DNA from: Zeus faber
Lineage: Eukaryota > Chordata > Actinopteri > Zeiformes > Zeidae
Direction of reading: 5' to 3'
DNA: 64,000 bases
Assembly: GCA_960531495.1 (NCBI GenBank)
Contig: OY482865.1
Coordinates: 16,126,951-16,190,950, forward strand
A program made the translations under genes and the position numbers. How positions within the stretch are numbered: position 1 is the first letter of the stretch; every line of letters starts with the position of its first letter. The notes beneath the pieces were generated by a model. The model had not been told where the DNA came from. It made no database searches and saw nothing but the letters and a program-made list of their open reading frames with translations. This document shows positions 1 to 15,745 of this stretch, piece by piece.

Positions 1-694
1 TTGCATGTAAGAGACACCCGCCGGAGTCAGAAATAGGGCTGACACTCCCATGGGGCCTCAAAGGGGAAGGGGTGCGGGGGCAACTATCTCTGGTTTATTT
101 TCTTTTCTGTAATTAGATCGATAAAGTGATATACTGTATGCGGTGAGGGCCGGGGAACGGCTCAAGGATCTCAGAAGTCGCCCAGGGAGGCCAGTGTTGT
201 CTCCCGGGTTTTAGCGTCCTCGCACGTCCGGACAAGACGCGAAAGCGAAATAATCGAGGCCCGACTCGGGCCGGCGCCTTTCGCGAGCATCTAAAAAGAA
301 AAAAGAAAAAAAAAAAAAAAAAAAAAAAAAGGGAGACGCGCGGGGGTCGCTCGGCGTCGACACCTAGTCCCGCCCTTGAAGTGTTTGGCTGAGTCATGGG
401 GTTTGCAAGCTTTAAGGTGTCACCGACCGCTGCGGGAAAATGATGTCCAATCAGCCAGTGGAAAAATAATGTAAATAGTTACAACGTGAAAGAAATGTGA
501 GAGGGGGAGGAAAAACGTTTGTTTGTGGGTTTTCCTACGATGCTGCTTTATCGCAATAGTCCGAACAAGGCGAAGCCAGTTCAGGTGGCGCGGTGGCTGT
601 CGATGACGGTGCCTAAACGGTGTGGAAGGAGTCGTTCTCGGAGGCGTGTCTGTTTTACTTATTGGCGTGTCTGTGCATATGATGGGATTTGTGT

Positions 695-790
695 GTGGGT
701 GGGTGTGTGTGTGTGTGTGCGTGTGTGTGTGCGTGTGTGTGTGTGTGTGCGTGCGTGCGTGCGCGCGCGCGCGCGTGCGTGTGTGTGGGC
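695..790. repeat. (GT)n/(GC)n alternating purine-pyrimidine microsatellite
   Basis: About 95 bp of GT dinucleotides drift through TGCG units into a pure GC run (about 760-775). This is alternating purine-pyrimidine DNA with Z-DNA potential. The long Cys/Val and His/Thr reading frames across it are artefacts of the repeat. Confidence 0.9.
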
Positions 791-3713
791 ACGGCCCCCG
801 TGCGCTGGTGCCCTCTGCAGTAACACTGCAGTGGGCTGGCCGGCGTTGGGAGCTGTGGGATGTTGCTAAATGTAATGAGGGGAGAGTCGCGGTCCGGCGA
901 CCGGTCGGGCCCGAGGACACTGCGGCTCGCAGAGCGGATTTGCACACAGCATCACTTCTGTACTAGTCCTTGAATTGTGTTCCCACTCAGACTTGTCATT
1001 CCAGCCGATTATTCTCGTTCTCCTGTGCGGTGGGAGCGTCCCGGCGCGTGGGTTTTTTTTTTTTGTTTGTTTTTTTTCACCGTTTTCACCGACATTTGTT
1101 TGAGGTTTGACACGGTTAAGCGCGGGACACCCTTGGACAAAATGGGGCGTCGCTGCAATTTACAGTAGAATTTCTACAGGGTGTTGGAATATGAGCGCAC
1201 AGGACTCTTGCTACGATGACATGAGATGCACTATTCCTTTTCGGAAATCGGTCGCTTCCCTTTTCGCCGTTTCTGGTGTGGACCTTTCGGCTGCGTGTCG
1301 CGGTGATTGCTCTCTTTGCTTTGTCATCAGCGTTGAATGCTGCCTGTATCTTGTTGTGTGCATCCACTCTTGGCATTTCGCTCGTTCCAACAGCTACCCC
1401 ACCCGCCTCGTCCACCCCACCTCAACCCCTCAATGCCTCAACCCCCTCGTCCACCCCCCTCCCCTGTGGCTTCTATGGTTTATTGGAGCACAGAGAAGCA
1501 GGGAGCCGGACTATTTTAATCCGGGAAAAGAGTTATGGCAGGAGTGCGTGCCTCCTGTCTTTGTTGTTTGCCGGAGCCCTCCGGTGAGAATGTGGATCTG
1601 TCAGGATGACGGGCAACAACCTCCAACATACCTGAGAGAACCCCCCCCCCCCCGCCCCGCCCCCGTCCCGATTCCTCGCCCCCGCACCCTCAACGCTAAG
1701 ACCTTAGGATTCCAGCCGTAACCCGGGAGCTTCCTCATCTCCCTTTTTAGTTCAAGGTCAGAGTCGGGAGCCGGCCGCCACTTCCACTCAGTGAGGAAAC
1801 TGGAGATGTCTCGTTCACGCTCCATCATTTCAAAAGCGTGCGCTCCGTGACGGGTCACCGGGTGGACGGGATTTTAGGCAAATCCCGTGAATCTTTTGGT
1901 GACTGGACTAGATCCGAGTCGCCTCCGAGGCCTCCGTCCCCCGGCCAAAGAAGGAGGCGCGGCCACGGCCCTCCTCGGGGTTCATCTCGCTGTGAGAAGG
2001 TCCGCGCGTCACCCCGTGTGGTGCGGCGTGCGCATCGAAAGCAGCCTTTGGAAAACGCCGCTTCAAAACTATAACTCACCCTTCGACCCCCTCCGCCGCC
2101 CACCAACACGCGCGCACACGCGCACACACACCACCTTCCACTCCCCACCCTCCCTTTTCCTCGAGCTGTAGGTCCCGTCCATCAGGTATTTCTGCCGGGG
2201 GGGACCTCCGCGGAGCGATTGGAGTCGAGCGCGGAGCGGGAAAGAGCAGAGTCATGCCGAGTCCTCTCCGCCTTGCTCTCTCTCTCTCTCTCTCTCTCTC
2301 TCCTTTACCCGGCCGATTCCGGGGACGTGCGTTCCCCTCAGCGGACGGCCAGGGCCGTGCCGGCTCAGAATTTTGCCAGTCGAATCGGATTTGGCTGTTC
2401 AGTACGTTCGCTTTCCGAGTTCCCGCGGAGGGCGGCATGGCATCCCGAAACGGAGGACAGTTTTTTTTTTTTCCGGAGTTCCCGTGAAGGCCGGCATCGG
2501 CTTTTTCGCTTTCAGCCGGAGGGCGGTGTCCTCGTCTTCTAACGCAATACCGGAGAACGGCTCATCGGTCGCGGATGGCGTCGTTCTCTCGGACCGATTT
2601 AAAAAAAATAAATAAATAATGAAATGCTATAACGGGTCGCCCGGGATCTGGACGAGCAAAAATGTACACACGCGAAAATAACGACTCTCTCTATATCTGA
2701 TTCAACCGGTCGACGTTCGGGGGGCAGCCCCACGGCTCAGCCACACTCTGGTGGTTTTGCCGGTCGACCGGTTGGGAGTCACGAGGTACCAACGCGACTT
2801 GAATCACGTCTCTTCACAAGGCGACGCTGCTTTCTTCTTCCGTTCTGGGGAATAAAAAAAAATAAAATAAAAAGTGTACTCGAGATCCATGTCTCGCGCG
2901 CTGCTCCGGAAAGGTCGCGCGCCGCTTGGCTTACCTCTCCGGGATGGGCGAAGCAGCCGAGACGCACCGGCGCGGGAATGTCGCCGCCCTCGCTCCGCTC
3001 CGCTCAAAGTCCCAGTGTCGGACGCCTCTTGTAGCACCTTATTAAGGACTTATCTCGGAAAACACGCGGAGAAAGGAAAAGAGTGTATAAAGGAGGGAAT
3101 GTTACCGGATTTTCTTCATATCACGCCGCCTCTGCGCAGTACGTGTCAGGTACAAGAGCAGGATCACTTAAAAGAAAAAAAAATGCCCGTTTTGCCCGTA
3201 TAAATACAGTAGCTCTCCTTTTCAGCTTTGACCAAAAAATATGATCCAGATATATCTGCTATGCTCTTGTCTGTTTCATAGCTTATCATAAGTAAATTTT
3301 ACTTTCTAGATATAAGGTGAGGGACAGCATTTTTTATTTACATTTTTTTTATATTGCCCGCCGCAGACTCTAGAACATGACCCTAATATTTCTTTGGTAT
3401 GTGCCTGTGGTCTTCACGTGGTATCATTGTGTCAACGATGCAAATGATATTTTTATATTTTACCCCTTCACTAGTGGGAGTTAGGTCCCCACCCTGTTCT
3501 TCTCATCTCCGTTATACCTCACCTTCTGCCTTAGTTTGGGTTTGCTAAGATGATTGTAAAATGCGATAAAAACTAAAAAAAAACAAAAAACCTTATTCAT
3601 TTGTTTCTGAAAACTGACGATGCAGAGTAAGAATTTTAAATAGTAAAGTTGTTTTCCTTTTATTTTTGTACTTATGTGCTGTGCACAGCAGTCTACTGTA
3701 TTCCTGAGATACC

Positions 3714-3719
3714 AATAAA
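3714..3719 (+). terminator. Candidate poly(A) signal AATAAA
   Basis: AATAAA is followed within about 10 bp by a TG/T-rich stretch of the kind used as a downstream element. This suggests a plus-strand transcript ends near 3735-3750, just before the ATGT repeat block. The assignment to fgf6 is not shown by sequence. Confidence 0.45.
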
Positions 3720-3762
3720 AGTTTGTTTTGTTTTGTATTTGGTTGGTATGTTTTCATCTTTT

Positions 3763-3765
3763 ATG

Positions 3766-3796
<31 letters not shown>

Positions 3797-3825
3797 GTAT
3801 GAATGTATGTTTGTATGTATGTATG

Positions 3826-3856
<31 letters not shown>

Positions 3857-3893
3857 GTATGAATGTATGTTTGTATGTATGTATGTATGTATG

Positions 3894-3924
<31 letters not shown>

Positions 3925-4129
3925 GTATGAATGTATGTTTGTATGTATGTATGTATATACTGTATATATTGAATGTCTGTATGTATGTATTTACTGTATG
4001 TATTGTATTTTTGTACTGTATGTATGTAATGTATGTACATATTGTATGTACATATGTATGTATGTACTGTATTTATGTGTGAACTGTATGTATGCATGTA
4101 CTGTATGTATGTATATATTGATACAAAAA

Positions 4130-4162
<33 letters not shown>

Positions 4163-6319
4163 TGTATGTATGTATGTATGTATGTATGTATGTACGTATG
4201 TATGTATGTATATATGGTATGTACTGTATGTATGTACTGCATGTATCTATGTACTGTGTGTATGTATGTATGGTATGTTTTTACATGTATGTATGTATGT
4301 ATGTATGTATGTACTATATGTATTTATTTATGCACTGTATTTTTGTCTGTATGTATGTATGTATGTATGTATGTATGTATCTATGTACTATACCTATGTA
4401 TGGGCAGTATGTGTGTATGTGCGTATTTACAAATGTATGTATGTATGTATGTATGTATGTATGTATGTATGTATGTATGTATGTATCATTCAGTGCGCGA
4501 AAGCTGCATGCTGCCTGTTATGTTGCTCCAACTTTTGAGCCTGCTTCTTAACTTTCTTAACTTTTATTCTGTATTTATTCTGTATTCTGTATGTACTGTA
4601 TGCATGTACTGCTTGTACTGTATGTATGTATGTATGTATGTATGTATGTATGTATGTATGTATGTATGTATGTATGTATGTATGTATGTATGTATGTATG
4701 TATTGTATCTATGTATATACTGTATGTACTGAATGTCTGTATGTATGTATTTACTGTATGTACTGTATTTTTGTACTGTGTGTATGTACATATTGTATGT
4801 ATGTATGTACCGTATTTATGTGTGTACTGTATGTATATATTGTATATGTATGTATGGTATATCTATACATATGTATGTATGTACTGTATGTATTTTTTAT
4901 GCCCTGTATTTTTATATGTATGTATGTATGTATGTACTGTATTTTTGTACCGTATGTATGTACATATTGTATGTACATATGTATGTCTGTATGTATGTAC
5001 TGTATTTATGTGTGAACTGTATGTATGCATGTACTGTATGTATGTATATATTGATACAAAATATATATGTATTTATGTATGTATGTATGTATATATGGTA
5101 TGTATGTATGTATGTACTGCATGTATCTATATACTGTGTGTATGTATCTATGTACTGTATGTATGTATGTATGTATGTATGTATGTATGTATGTATGTAT
5201 GTATGTATGTATGTATGTATGGTATGTTTTTACATATGTATGTATGTATGTACTATATGTATTTATTTATGCACCGTATTTTTATATGTATGTATGTATG
5301 TATGTATCTATGTATCTATGTATGTATCTATGTACTGTACCTATGTATGGGCAGTATGTGTGTATGTACGTATTTACGATTGTATGTAATGTATGTATGT
5401 ACTGTATGTATGTATGTATGTATGTATGTATGTATGTATGTATGTATGTATGTATCATTCAGTGCGCGTGCGCAAAAGCTGCATGCTGCCTGTTATGTTG
5501 CTCCAACTTTTGAGTCTGCTTCTTAACTTTCTTAACTTTTATTCTCTTTTTGTTCGTTCTTGTTTTTTTTCCACTCTAACTCTAAGTAATTTCCCCCTGG
5601 GATTATTAAAGTATTTCTGATTCTGTTCTGATTCAGATGTATGTCTGTATTTATGTACTGTATTTTTGTACTGTATGTATGTACATATTGTATGTACATA
5701 CATATGTATGTATGCATGTACTGTATGTATGTATATATTGATACAAAATATATATATGTATTTAAGTATGTATGTATATATGGTATGTACTGCATGTATC
5801 TATGTACTTTGTGTATGTATTTATGTATGTACTGTATGCACCTAGTGTATGTATGTATGTATGTATGTATGTATGTATGTATGTATGTATGTATGTACTG
5901 TATGTATGTATGTATGTTTGTACTGAATGTCTGTATGTATTTACTGTATGTACTGTATTTTTTTTTACTGTATGTATTGTAACTATGTATATACTGTATG
6001 TACTGAATGTCTATATGTATGCATTTACTGTATGAACTGTATTTTTGTACTGTATGTATGTACATATTGTATGTACATATGTATGTATGTACTGTATTTA
6101 CATGTGTACTGTATGTATGCACGTACTGTATGTATGTATATATTGATACAAAATATATTTATGTATTTATGTATGTATGTATGTATATATGGTATGTACT
6201 GTATGTATGTACTGCATGTATCTATGTACTGTGTGTATGTACAGTATCTATGTACTGTATGTATGTATGTATGTATGTATGTATGTATGTATGTATGTAT
6301 GTATGTATGTTTGTTTGTT

Positions 6320-6351
<32 letters not shown>

Positions 6352-6671
6352 TGTATGTATGTTTGTTTGTTTGTTTATATGTATGTATGTATGTATCTAT
6401 GTATCTATGTACTGTACCTATATATGGGCAGTATGTGTGTATTACAAATGTATGTAATGTATGTATGTACTGTGCGTACTGTTTGTATGTATGTATGTAA
6501 TGCATGTACTGTATGTATGCATGTACTGTATGTATGTATATTTTGATACAAAATATATATATATGTATTTATGTATGTAAATATGGTATGTACTGTATGT
6601 ATGTACTGCATGTATCTATGTACTGTGTGTATGTATCTATGTATGTACTGTATTCACCTACTGTATGTATG
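3763..6671. repeat. Complex (ATGT)n block with internal higher-order duplications
   Basis: About 2.9 kb is made mainly of ATGT units. It is not uniform: a longer block containing TTGATACAAAATATAT recurs with its start near 4118, 5051, 5738, 6143 and 6543. A non-repetitive segment is present twice (4487-4571 and 5456-5543, offset 969 bp). The region has therefore grown both by slippage and by duplication of roughly 0.4-1 kb pieces. The long Tyr/Cys/Met/Val frames on both strands are repeat artefacts and not genes. Confidence 0.9.
4487..5635 (+). mobile_element. Retroelement-tail-like segment, duplicated within the ATGT block
   Basis: The unique segment at 4487-4571 recurs at 5456-5543. The second copy continues to about 5635 with a 'TAATTTCCCCCTGGGATTA' tail followed by ATTCTG repeats. 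Tails of the form 'aatttcccc-tgggat-aataaagtat' are common at the 3' ends of fish non-LTR elements and often seed microsatellites. I infer a truncated LINE/SINE 3' end that was duplicated with the microsatellite. The family cannot be named with certainty. Confidence 0.45.
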
Positions 6672-7039
6672 TTTTCGGCGATCCCTGTCAAACCTGTGAC
6701 TACACGCTCAACTCGCAGACGGTGGCCCCCTCTGCTGTGGGAACGGTGGCACTGTGGCTCTGGCGCTGGTGCGTAAAATGTCCCCAGACAAAAGAACGGA
6801 CCAACATTTTACGCTGATGTATTCATACATGTATGTAGACATGTATTCATGTTTTCATGCATTCACCGTTAAAAAGTCGTCCTACAGTGCGTTTACTTTT
6901 TTTTTTCTAACAATCTTCCCATCTCGTCGACCCTGCCATAGCTACATATAATATAAGACTGAAAATTGAAACAAAGCAATTAAAACCCCTTTCCTTTGGC
7001 CTCGATATAATAAGTTGAAACCCAGGCTATATATATATA

Positions 7040-7186
<147 letters not shown>

Positions 7187-7192
7187 ATAACT

Positions 7193-7238
7193 GTCAAAAG
7201 ACAGTTTATTTCGTATACGAAATAAACTGTCTTTTGAC
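7193..7238. repeat. Perfect 46-bp palindrome in the fgf23 5' flank
   Basis: Positions 7193-7215 are the exact reverse complement of 7216-7238, with the axis at GTA/TAC and no spacer. Each arm also contains a smaller hairpin (CTGTC-AAAA-GACAG on the left, mirrored on the right). The palindrome begins 8 bp after the TG array. It could form a cruciform, be a fold-back remnant, or be an assembly artefact at a hard-to-sequence repeat. Confidence 0.95.
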
Positions 7239-7503
7239 TCGAACAGGTCGTGGTATAACAATCCAAAGTCAAGATGTGTCACCAAAACAGATTGCACAAT
7301 AGAAAAGGTCCCATTAAGCAAAAGGATAAATACGCACAGAGGTGGAAGTGCCCCTTCCGCCGCACATCTGCCTTGTGGGCGAGCCGCGTGTGTGCGTAAA
7401 GGCTGCAGGAGTGGCCCCCGGCGCCTTTAAAAAGGGGCCATCTCCCAACTCGGGTACAACAGAACATCCCAAGTCCTTGTCCAACCCCATCCACCCTCCT
7501 GCG

Positions 7504-9284
7504 ATGGACGTAGCCAAGAGGTCCGAGATGAGGGACACGGTTCTGGCGGTGCTGCTCGCCGTCCTCCAAGGGTTTCGGTGTGTGGAGTCCGTCCCCAATC
7601 CGTCGCCGCTGGTCGGCTCAAACTGGGGGAACCCGAGGAGATACGTCCACCTGCAGACCTCCACCGAGCTCAACAACTTCTACCTGGAGATCAGTCTGAA
7701 CGGCCATGTGCGCAAAACCACAGCCAGGGGTTCCTACAGTAGGTTTCCCCTCCAAGAACATGTTTTGTATCTTTGATTTTTATTTTTATTTTTTTTTGCC
7801 TCGTGTTATCCATGCATGTAACCCGTGCAATCCATTCGTTTTTGGGTTTTTTTTCATTTTTGTTTTTTTATTTTTTCCCCCAACAGGTGTGATTTTACTC
7901 AAAGCCGAAACCCGGGAGCGCGTCGCCATCCTCGGAGTCAAGAGTAACCGCTACCTGTGCCTGGACTCGGCGGGCAACCCTTTCAGCTCGGTGAGTGGGC
8001 ATCTTATTGCGTTCATTCATCTGAAGTAACGTTACAATTTTGATGTATCACCGCCTAGAAATATTTCCACATTTTTTGAACAGATAACGCGCGGATTTTA
8101 GACTATATAGGTTATTATTATTATTATTTTATTTTATTTTATTTTATTTTATTTTATTTATTTTTATTTAGGACCCCGAGGAGGATAGATTTTGTCTGGG
8201 ACCCCAATCTGAGAAGATCTGTTATTGTTGATTAGGATTTAGTCCAAATTCATTATTCTGTAATGGTGAAAGTCTTGGGAATGGACTGAGGGTGAAGCTG
8301 AACTATTATCCATTTGGCCCTGGCACCTTTTGGGGAACCTCTGGGGGAACCTCTGGGGGAACCCCCTGGACCCTTGTTTGAGAACCGTTGCTTGAGAAAA
8401 TAAATGCAGCGTACGGGGGGTTCCAGCAACAATGTCGATGCTATTTCCTGATCATTTGATATGATGTATCTTCTCTTTTACGCTCGGATTTGTGGTTGTA
8501 CGCACTGAACTATAGACCAGTAATTCTCAACCTTTTTTTTTCATATCAAGTCTTAAATTTGACAGACCCTTTTTGATAATGATTCCTTTCGATAATATTT
8601 TGTCTTTTGGACCCTAATATAAGAACATTTTTTTCTGTAAAATATGATTTAGTCCAAACTTCCCCACCTGTCTATATTATAATGAGGGGTGCTATCATTA
8701 TTGTACTTTCTGTGATGGTTGTCTTGTAAATGCAATAGTAGTACCATTTTTCTGGGGATAGTGGCCACCAGCAGCAATTGAGGTGCTATTTCCAAATATA
8801 TTGGTCATTTTGTGTTTTTCCCCCCTGGCAGCTCACTTGCCTCAGGGAGGACTGTCTGTTCAACCACAAGCTCACGGAGAACCACCGCGACGTGTACTAC
8901 TCCAGCAGGACCGGGGTGCTCCTCGACCTGGAGGGCTCCAGGCAGGTGTACGCCGCGGGCCGCCGCCTCCCGCAGACCTCCCTGTTCCTGTCGGAGAAGA
9001 ACACGGTGCCCCTGGAGAGGCTCCTGCACCGGGAGAGGAGGAACCGCTTGGTGGACCCCAGCGACCCGTGGAACGTGCGCGTCGGCCCCGGCACGGAGGA
9101 GGGCTCGGACTCCCGGGCCGTGCCGGAGGACGACACCGACCAGGACGCCGACCCGCAGGACACGGACGCCGGGGAAGGGCGCAACGCGTCCAGGGAGACC
9201 CCGCTGGCCCCGTCCTCCCACGACCCCTGGAACGTGTACTCGTCTCACTTCTCCAGCCCTCGGATGAGTGGGACGATGGGGTGA
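7504..9284 (+). CDS. fgf23: Fibroblast growth factor 23 (three coding exons)
   Basis: Secreted endocrine FGF that lowers renal phosphate reabsorption and vitamin D activation through FGFR-Klotho; in fish it is expressed in corpuscles of Stannius. Exons: 7504-7738, 7887-7990 and 8832-9284, all GT-AG. Exon 2 is 104 bp, the invariant length of FGF middle exons. The product is 263 aa. A hydrophobic signal peptide (residues about 9-27) precedes the mature start PNPSPLVGSNWGN. The beta-trefoil core follows, with ILLKAETRERVAILGVKSN and SLFLSEKNTVPLERL. The proprotein-convertase inactivation site appears as RERRNR (an RxxR) before the variable acidic tail. ATG 7504 has G at -3 and +4; the in-frame ATG at 7528 would leave a more typical signal peptide. 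A TTTAAAA box lies near 7426. Gene order with tigar and ccnd2 supports the call. Confidence 0.97.
8100..8800. mobile_element. Two diverged copies of one hAT-like MITE in fgf23 intron 2
   Basis: Two segments (about 8170-8396 and about 8515-8700) share a diverged internal sequence: 'ATTTTGTCT..GGACCC.AAT', then 'GATTTAGTCCAAA'. The first ends in TTTGAGAACCGTTGCTTGAG and the second starts with CCAGTAATTCTCAACC. Both are forms of the CAG-GGTTCTCAA(A/C)C terminus of hAT-superfamily elements. They fill most of the 841-bp intron. Each copy lacks one recognisable end, so boundaries are approximate. Confidence 0.5.
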
Positions 9285-9395
9285 CGGGGCGAAACAAAAC
9301 CCCGACAAAAACAATGAATATTGTCTCCCTTGTAATCGAGGTTTTTAACAGCTGGTCTGAGAAAACCCATTTTATTAAGTGAAGGTAATTTGTCT

Positions 9396-9470
9396 CAAGG
9401 CAGAGGTCTCCCCCCATAGGAGGTTCCCAAACTGGCGGTCGTGGGGTCCCCGGAGGACATGACACTATAT
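9396..9470. mobile_element. hAT-type terminal fragment
   Basis: The sequence 'GGTTCCCAAACTGGCGGTCG' followed by 'GGGGTCCCC' resembles the common hAT terminal motif 'GGTTCCCAAACTGGGGGTCG'. Only about 75 bp are recognisable and no partner end is seen, so this is a relic. It lies in or just after the fgf23 3' UTR. Confidence 0.4.
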
Positions 9471-10281
9471 GACATTACATAATATACTTGTCCAAATTAA
9501 AATGTACTTTAATTTACATTTAATGTTGTCGGTAATGGTCAAATGGATGGGTCACAGCCAGCTAAACCTTCTGCTTCTCTCGGTATAAGTATAAGCATTT
9601 TAGTTTAATTTAGAGAGCCTTATCAGATAGAGGTAGATAAGAATGCAATTTACAAGTCCCATTTCTGTTATTTAAATTTTGAATGTTTTCCCCACAAAAT
9701 ATTAATACTCCACTTTACTAATGGGTGTCTCTTGTTGTTGTTGTTGTTGTTGTTGTGAGATACAACTTTATTTAAATGTTTTCACAAATGATCATTTTCT
9801 TACGTTTCTTTAAAAGACGAATATTAAGGGGGGGGGGGGTTGTAAGATTATCTTTTATTTTGACTTCACGTTTACTGTGTTGGATGAGAGTGGACACCTT
9901 CATCTTACTGTATGAGATACGTTAATTAATTCCCAATTGTTCAGTTTAAAACTACCACAGTAACAAACCGCACAACAAAGTGTATTTCATCGTCTTTCTC
10001 TATGAGTCCCGTTTCTGGGTTGAAGTAACACCAGCCAATTACAGGGCAAAAACATAATTCTATTTGTAATTAATTGATATCAAATCTGATGTCACAGGTG
10101 CTGGGCACCACCTGCAAACAACTAAACCATCCCCCAAAATAGTATTTATTTATTTAAAGGCTTTTGTTGTTATTTATATTGTATTTATATGCTGTGTACT
10201 TACGGGAACGTGATGTGAGTGTCGCTTAAATTGCAAAAAAAATAAAAAATAAATAAAGTCAACCTATAATGGAACCTCTAT

Positions 10282-10440
10282 CGAGCGTGACGTCATCCCT
10301 GTGAAACTTCCATTTCGGTCTGTTTGTGTCGCGGTCGGAGCGCGCAGCCCGGATGTGCGCGTCATCGGGTCGACGACGTCACGCCGCACGTGAACGGAAG
10401 AGGCGGACGCGTGAGCGGCTTCGTCGTGGACTCTCCCCAA
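10282..10440. promoter_or_regulatory. CpG-rich patch with two CRE motifs
   Basis: A GC- and CpG-rich island of about 160 bp stands in AT-rich surroundings. It has a full palindromic CRE, TGACGTCA (10288-10295), a second GACGTCA (10375-10381) and a CACGTG E-box (about 10387). The composition resembles a small promoter, but no gene starts here that I can recognise. It may be an orphan promoter, an enhancer, or the CpG-rich head of a decayed retrocopy. Confidence 0.35.
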
Positions 10441-10572
10441 AGCTTTTTTTTTTTTTAATTTATTTTGAATTTTCTTTAATTCTTTCCCTCGATTTACGAA
10501 CAGCCGGCTCGTTCTCTTCGCGCCTACATTTACCTGCATTTTGACGCAGTTTTCACTCTCAACAAGTGACAG

Positions 10573-10608
<36 letters not shown>

Positions 10609-11680
10609 TATATGAATAATTATAAATAAAATATAATATCACATCAGATAAGACTTTCTATGATAAAGAGATAAATAATGTATCGCAACCATTTAGTACA
10701 GCGCCAAATTATTTTGAATGTTTCATTCAATCGTTCACTTCCTTATTTTTTTAATACTGATAAGAGGCATCTATCTTAAAAAGGGCCTCATGGAAACTGC
10801 AGATATTCAATACATATCTCAATCTAATTATGTAAAATATAAGGGTAGGATATCTACTACTACTGTTATGGGAGTGTAAAATATACAGTAAGGGGGAATC
10901 AAATTACTCTGGAGATGCGCCCTTGAGTAAACAGTGATAACTCTCAGTGTGACGTGTGAGAACACGAGGCATTTTCAAATATATTTAAAAAATGATCAAA
11001 AGCGGTATAGTTAAAACAATCTACACCCTACGATCGATGAATCCCCATGAGCCTGTGCATGCGAGCATGTGAGCAGGACTGTGTGTTCACAGTGAATATG
11101 ATGGTGTGTGTACAACCTGAAACAAAGACAAAGACCATTTGGGTTTGTTGTCCATTTGCGCTATTTATGAGTAAAACGTCCACAGCACCCCAAATATCCA
11201 CACCAGAGCCGTACAAACTCGAAAAAAGAAACTACCAGGCAGACGTTAAATGAATTTTGTTTCCGCACCACAAAAGAAACAATATTTTCAGTTAAAAAAA
11301 ATAAACATATTATACATTTATTTTTTAAAAGTGCAATTACAGATATACAGTACAGAGCCGTACAGAGTATGACACACTTGAATCCTTACACCTGATGAAA
11401 GACACCTTCCTCTCATAATACAGTACAGTACATTCAGTAGTTAAGGATTTGAGTAATGATCGACTGCAAATTTTCTGGATCATTGGTGTTTAAACGGAAA
11501 TAACTGACCCCGCGTTGTGCGTTGTTGAATTTCTGGCGAGAAAGGTTTGCGTTTATCCTTTTAGGTCTCATCCACTTCTCGGTGTCCATACACAGGTGGG
11601 CTTTCAGGTAAACGGACGCTGCATGCTCAATTTGAATACCGCCGAGGTAATCTCCCTCCCTCTACCGGACCTTAAAGATG

Positions 11681-15459
<3,779 letters not shown>

Positions 15460-15545
15460 TTTCAGCGGCATATGCCAAGCTACTTCCGGGCTAAGGCTTA
15501 GCGTCATGACGTACGACTTTGCGTCAGCGCATGGACCAATAGGAT
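15460..15545 (-). promoter_or_regulatory. tigar proximal promoter region
   Basis: Upstream of the tigar start, the sequence has an ETS-like CTTCCGG (about 15483), a TGACGTA half-CRE (about 15507) and a CCAAT box (15536-15540; ATTGG on the tigar strand). This is typical of a TATA-less housekeeping promoter. The transcription start is inferred and not visible. The TTA repeat begins directly beyond it. Confidence 0.5.
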
Positions 15546-15587
15546 CACAGCCTAATTCCAGCCCAGTAAAAAAATACAACAATTTTT

Positions 15588-15745
15588 TTTTATTATTTAT
15601 AATAATAATAATAATAATAATAATAATTATTATTATTATTATTATTATTATTAATAATTATATAATTATTATTATTATTATTAATAATAATAATAATAAT
15701 TATTATTATTATTATTATTATTATTAATAATAATTATATATTTAT
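15588..15745. repeat. Alternating (TAA)n/(TTA)n inverted-repeat tract
   Basis: Runs of TAA and TTA alternate several times, so each run is the reverse complement of the next. The tract can fold into multiple hairpins or a cruciform. It lies about 130 bp upstream of the tigar start and separates tigar from the ccnd2 3' region. Confidence 0.93.

Larger units (their letters stand above)
1..3740 (+). other. Left flank, probable 3' untranslated/downstream region of an upstream plus-strand gene
   Basis: I see no convincing coding exon here. The stretch contains an A-rich tract (about 293-330), a GT/GC repeat (about 695-790), a C-rich run (1645-1665), a CT run (2277-2302) and a CpG-rich part (about 1800-3000). 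It ends in a good poly(A) configuration near 3714. In other vertebrates FGF6 lies upstream of FGF23 in the same orientation, so this could be the 3' UTR of fgf6. That is an inference from gene order only; no FGF6 coding sequence is visible. A CpG-rich promoter of an unrelated transcript around 1800-3000 is an alternative. Confidence 0.35.
9285..11680. other. Convergent fgf23-tigar intergenic/3' UTR region
   Basis: AT-rich and without a recognisable gene. It contains a (TTG)n run (about 9734-9756), a G run (9829-9839), AATAAA-type signals near 10240-10256 that could end the fgf23 transcript, and a poly(A)-(AT)n tract (10573-10612). On the minus strand an AATAAA near 11318 could serve tigar. 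The only compositional anomaly is the CpG-rich CRE-bearing patch at 10282-10440, listed separately. Confidence 0.6.

Noticed and set aside
3649..6546. Long reading frames of Tyr/Cys/Met/Val and Thr/His/Ile on both strands
   Set aside because: They are translations of ATGT repeats in all frames, with no splice or homology support.
8783..9465. Alternative frames and antisense frames of 150-199 codons over fgf23 exon 3
   Set aside because: They are shadows caused by the GC-rich third exon; only the frame joining exons 1 and 2 gives an FGF.
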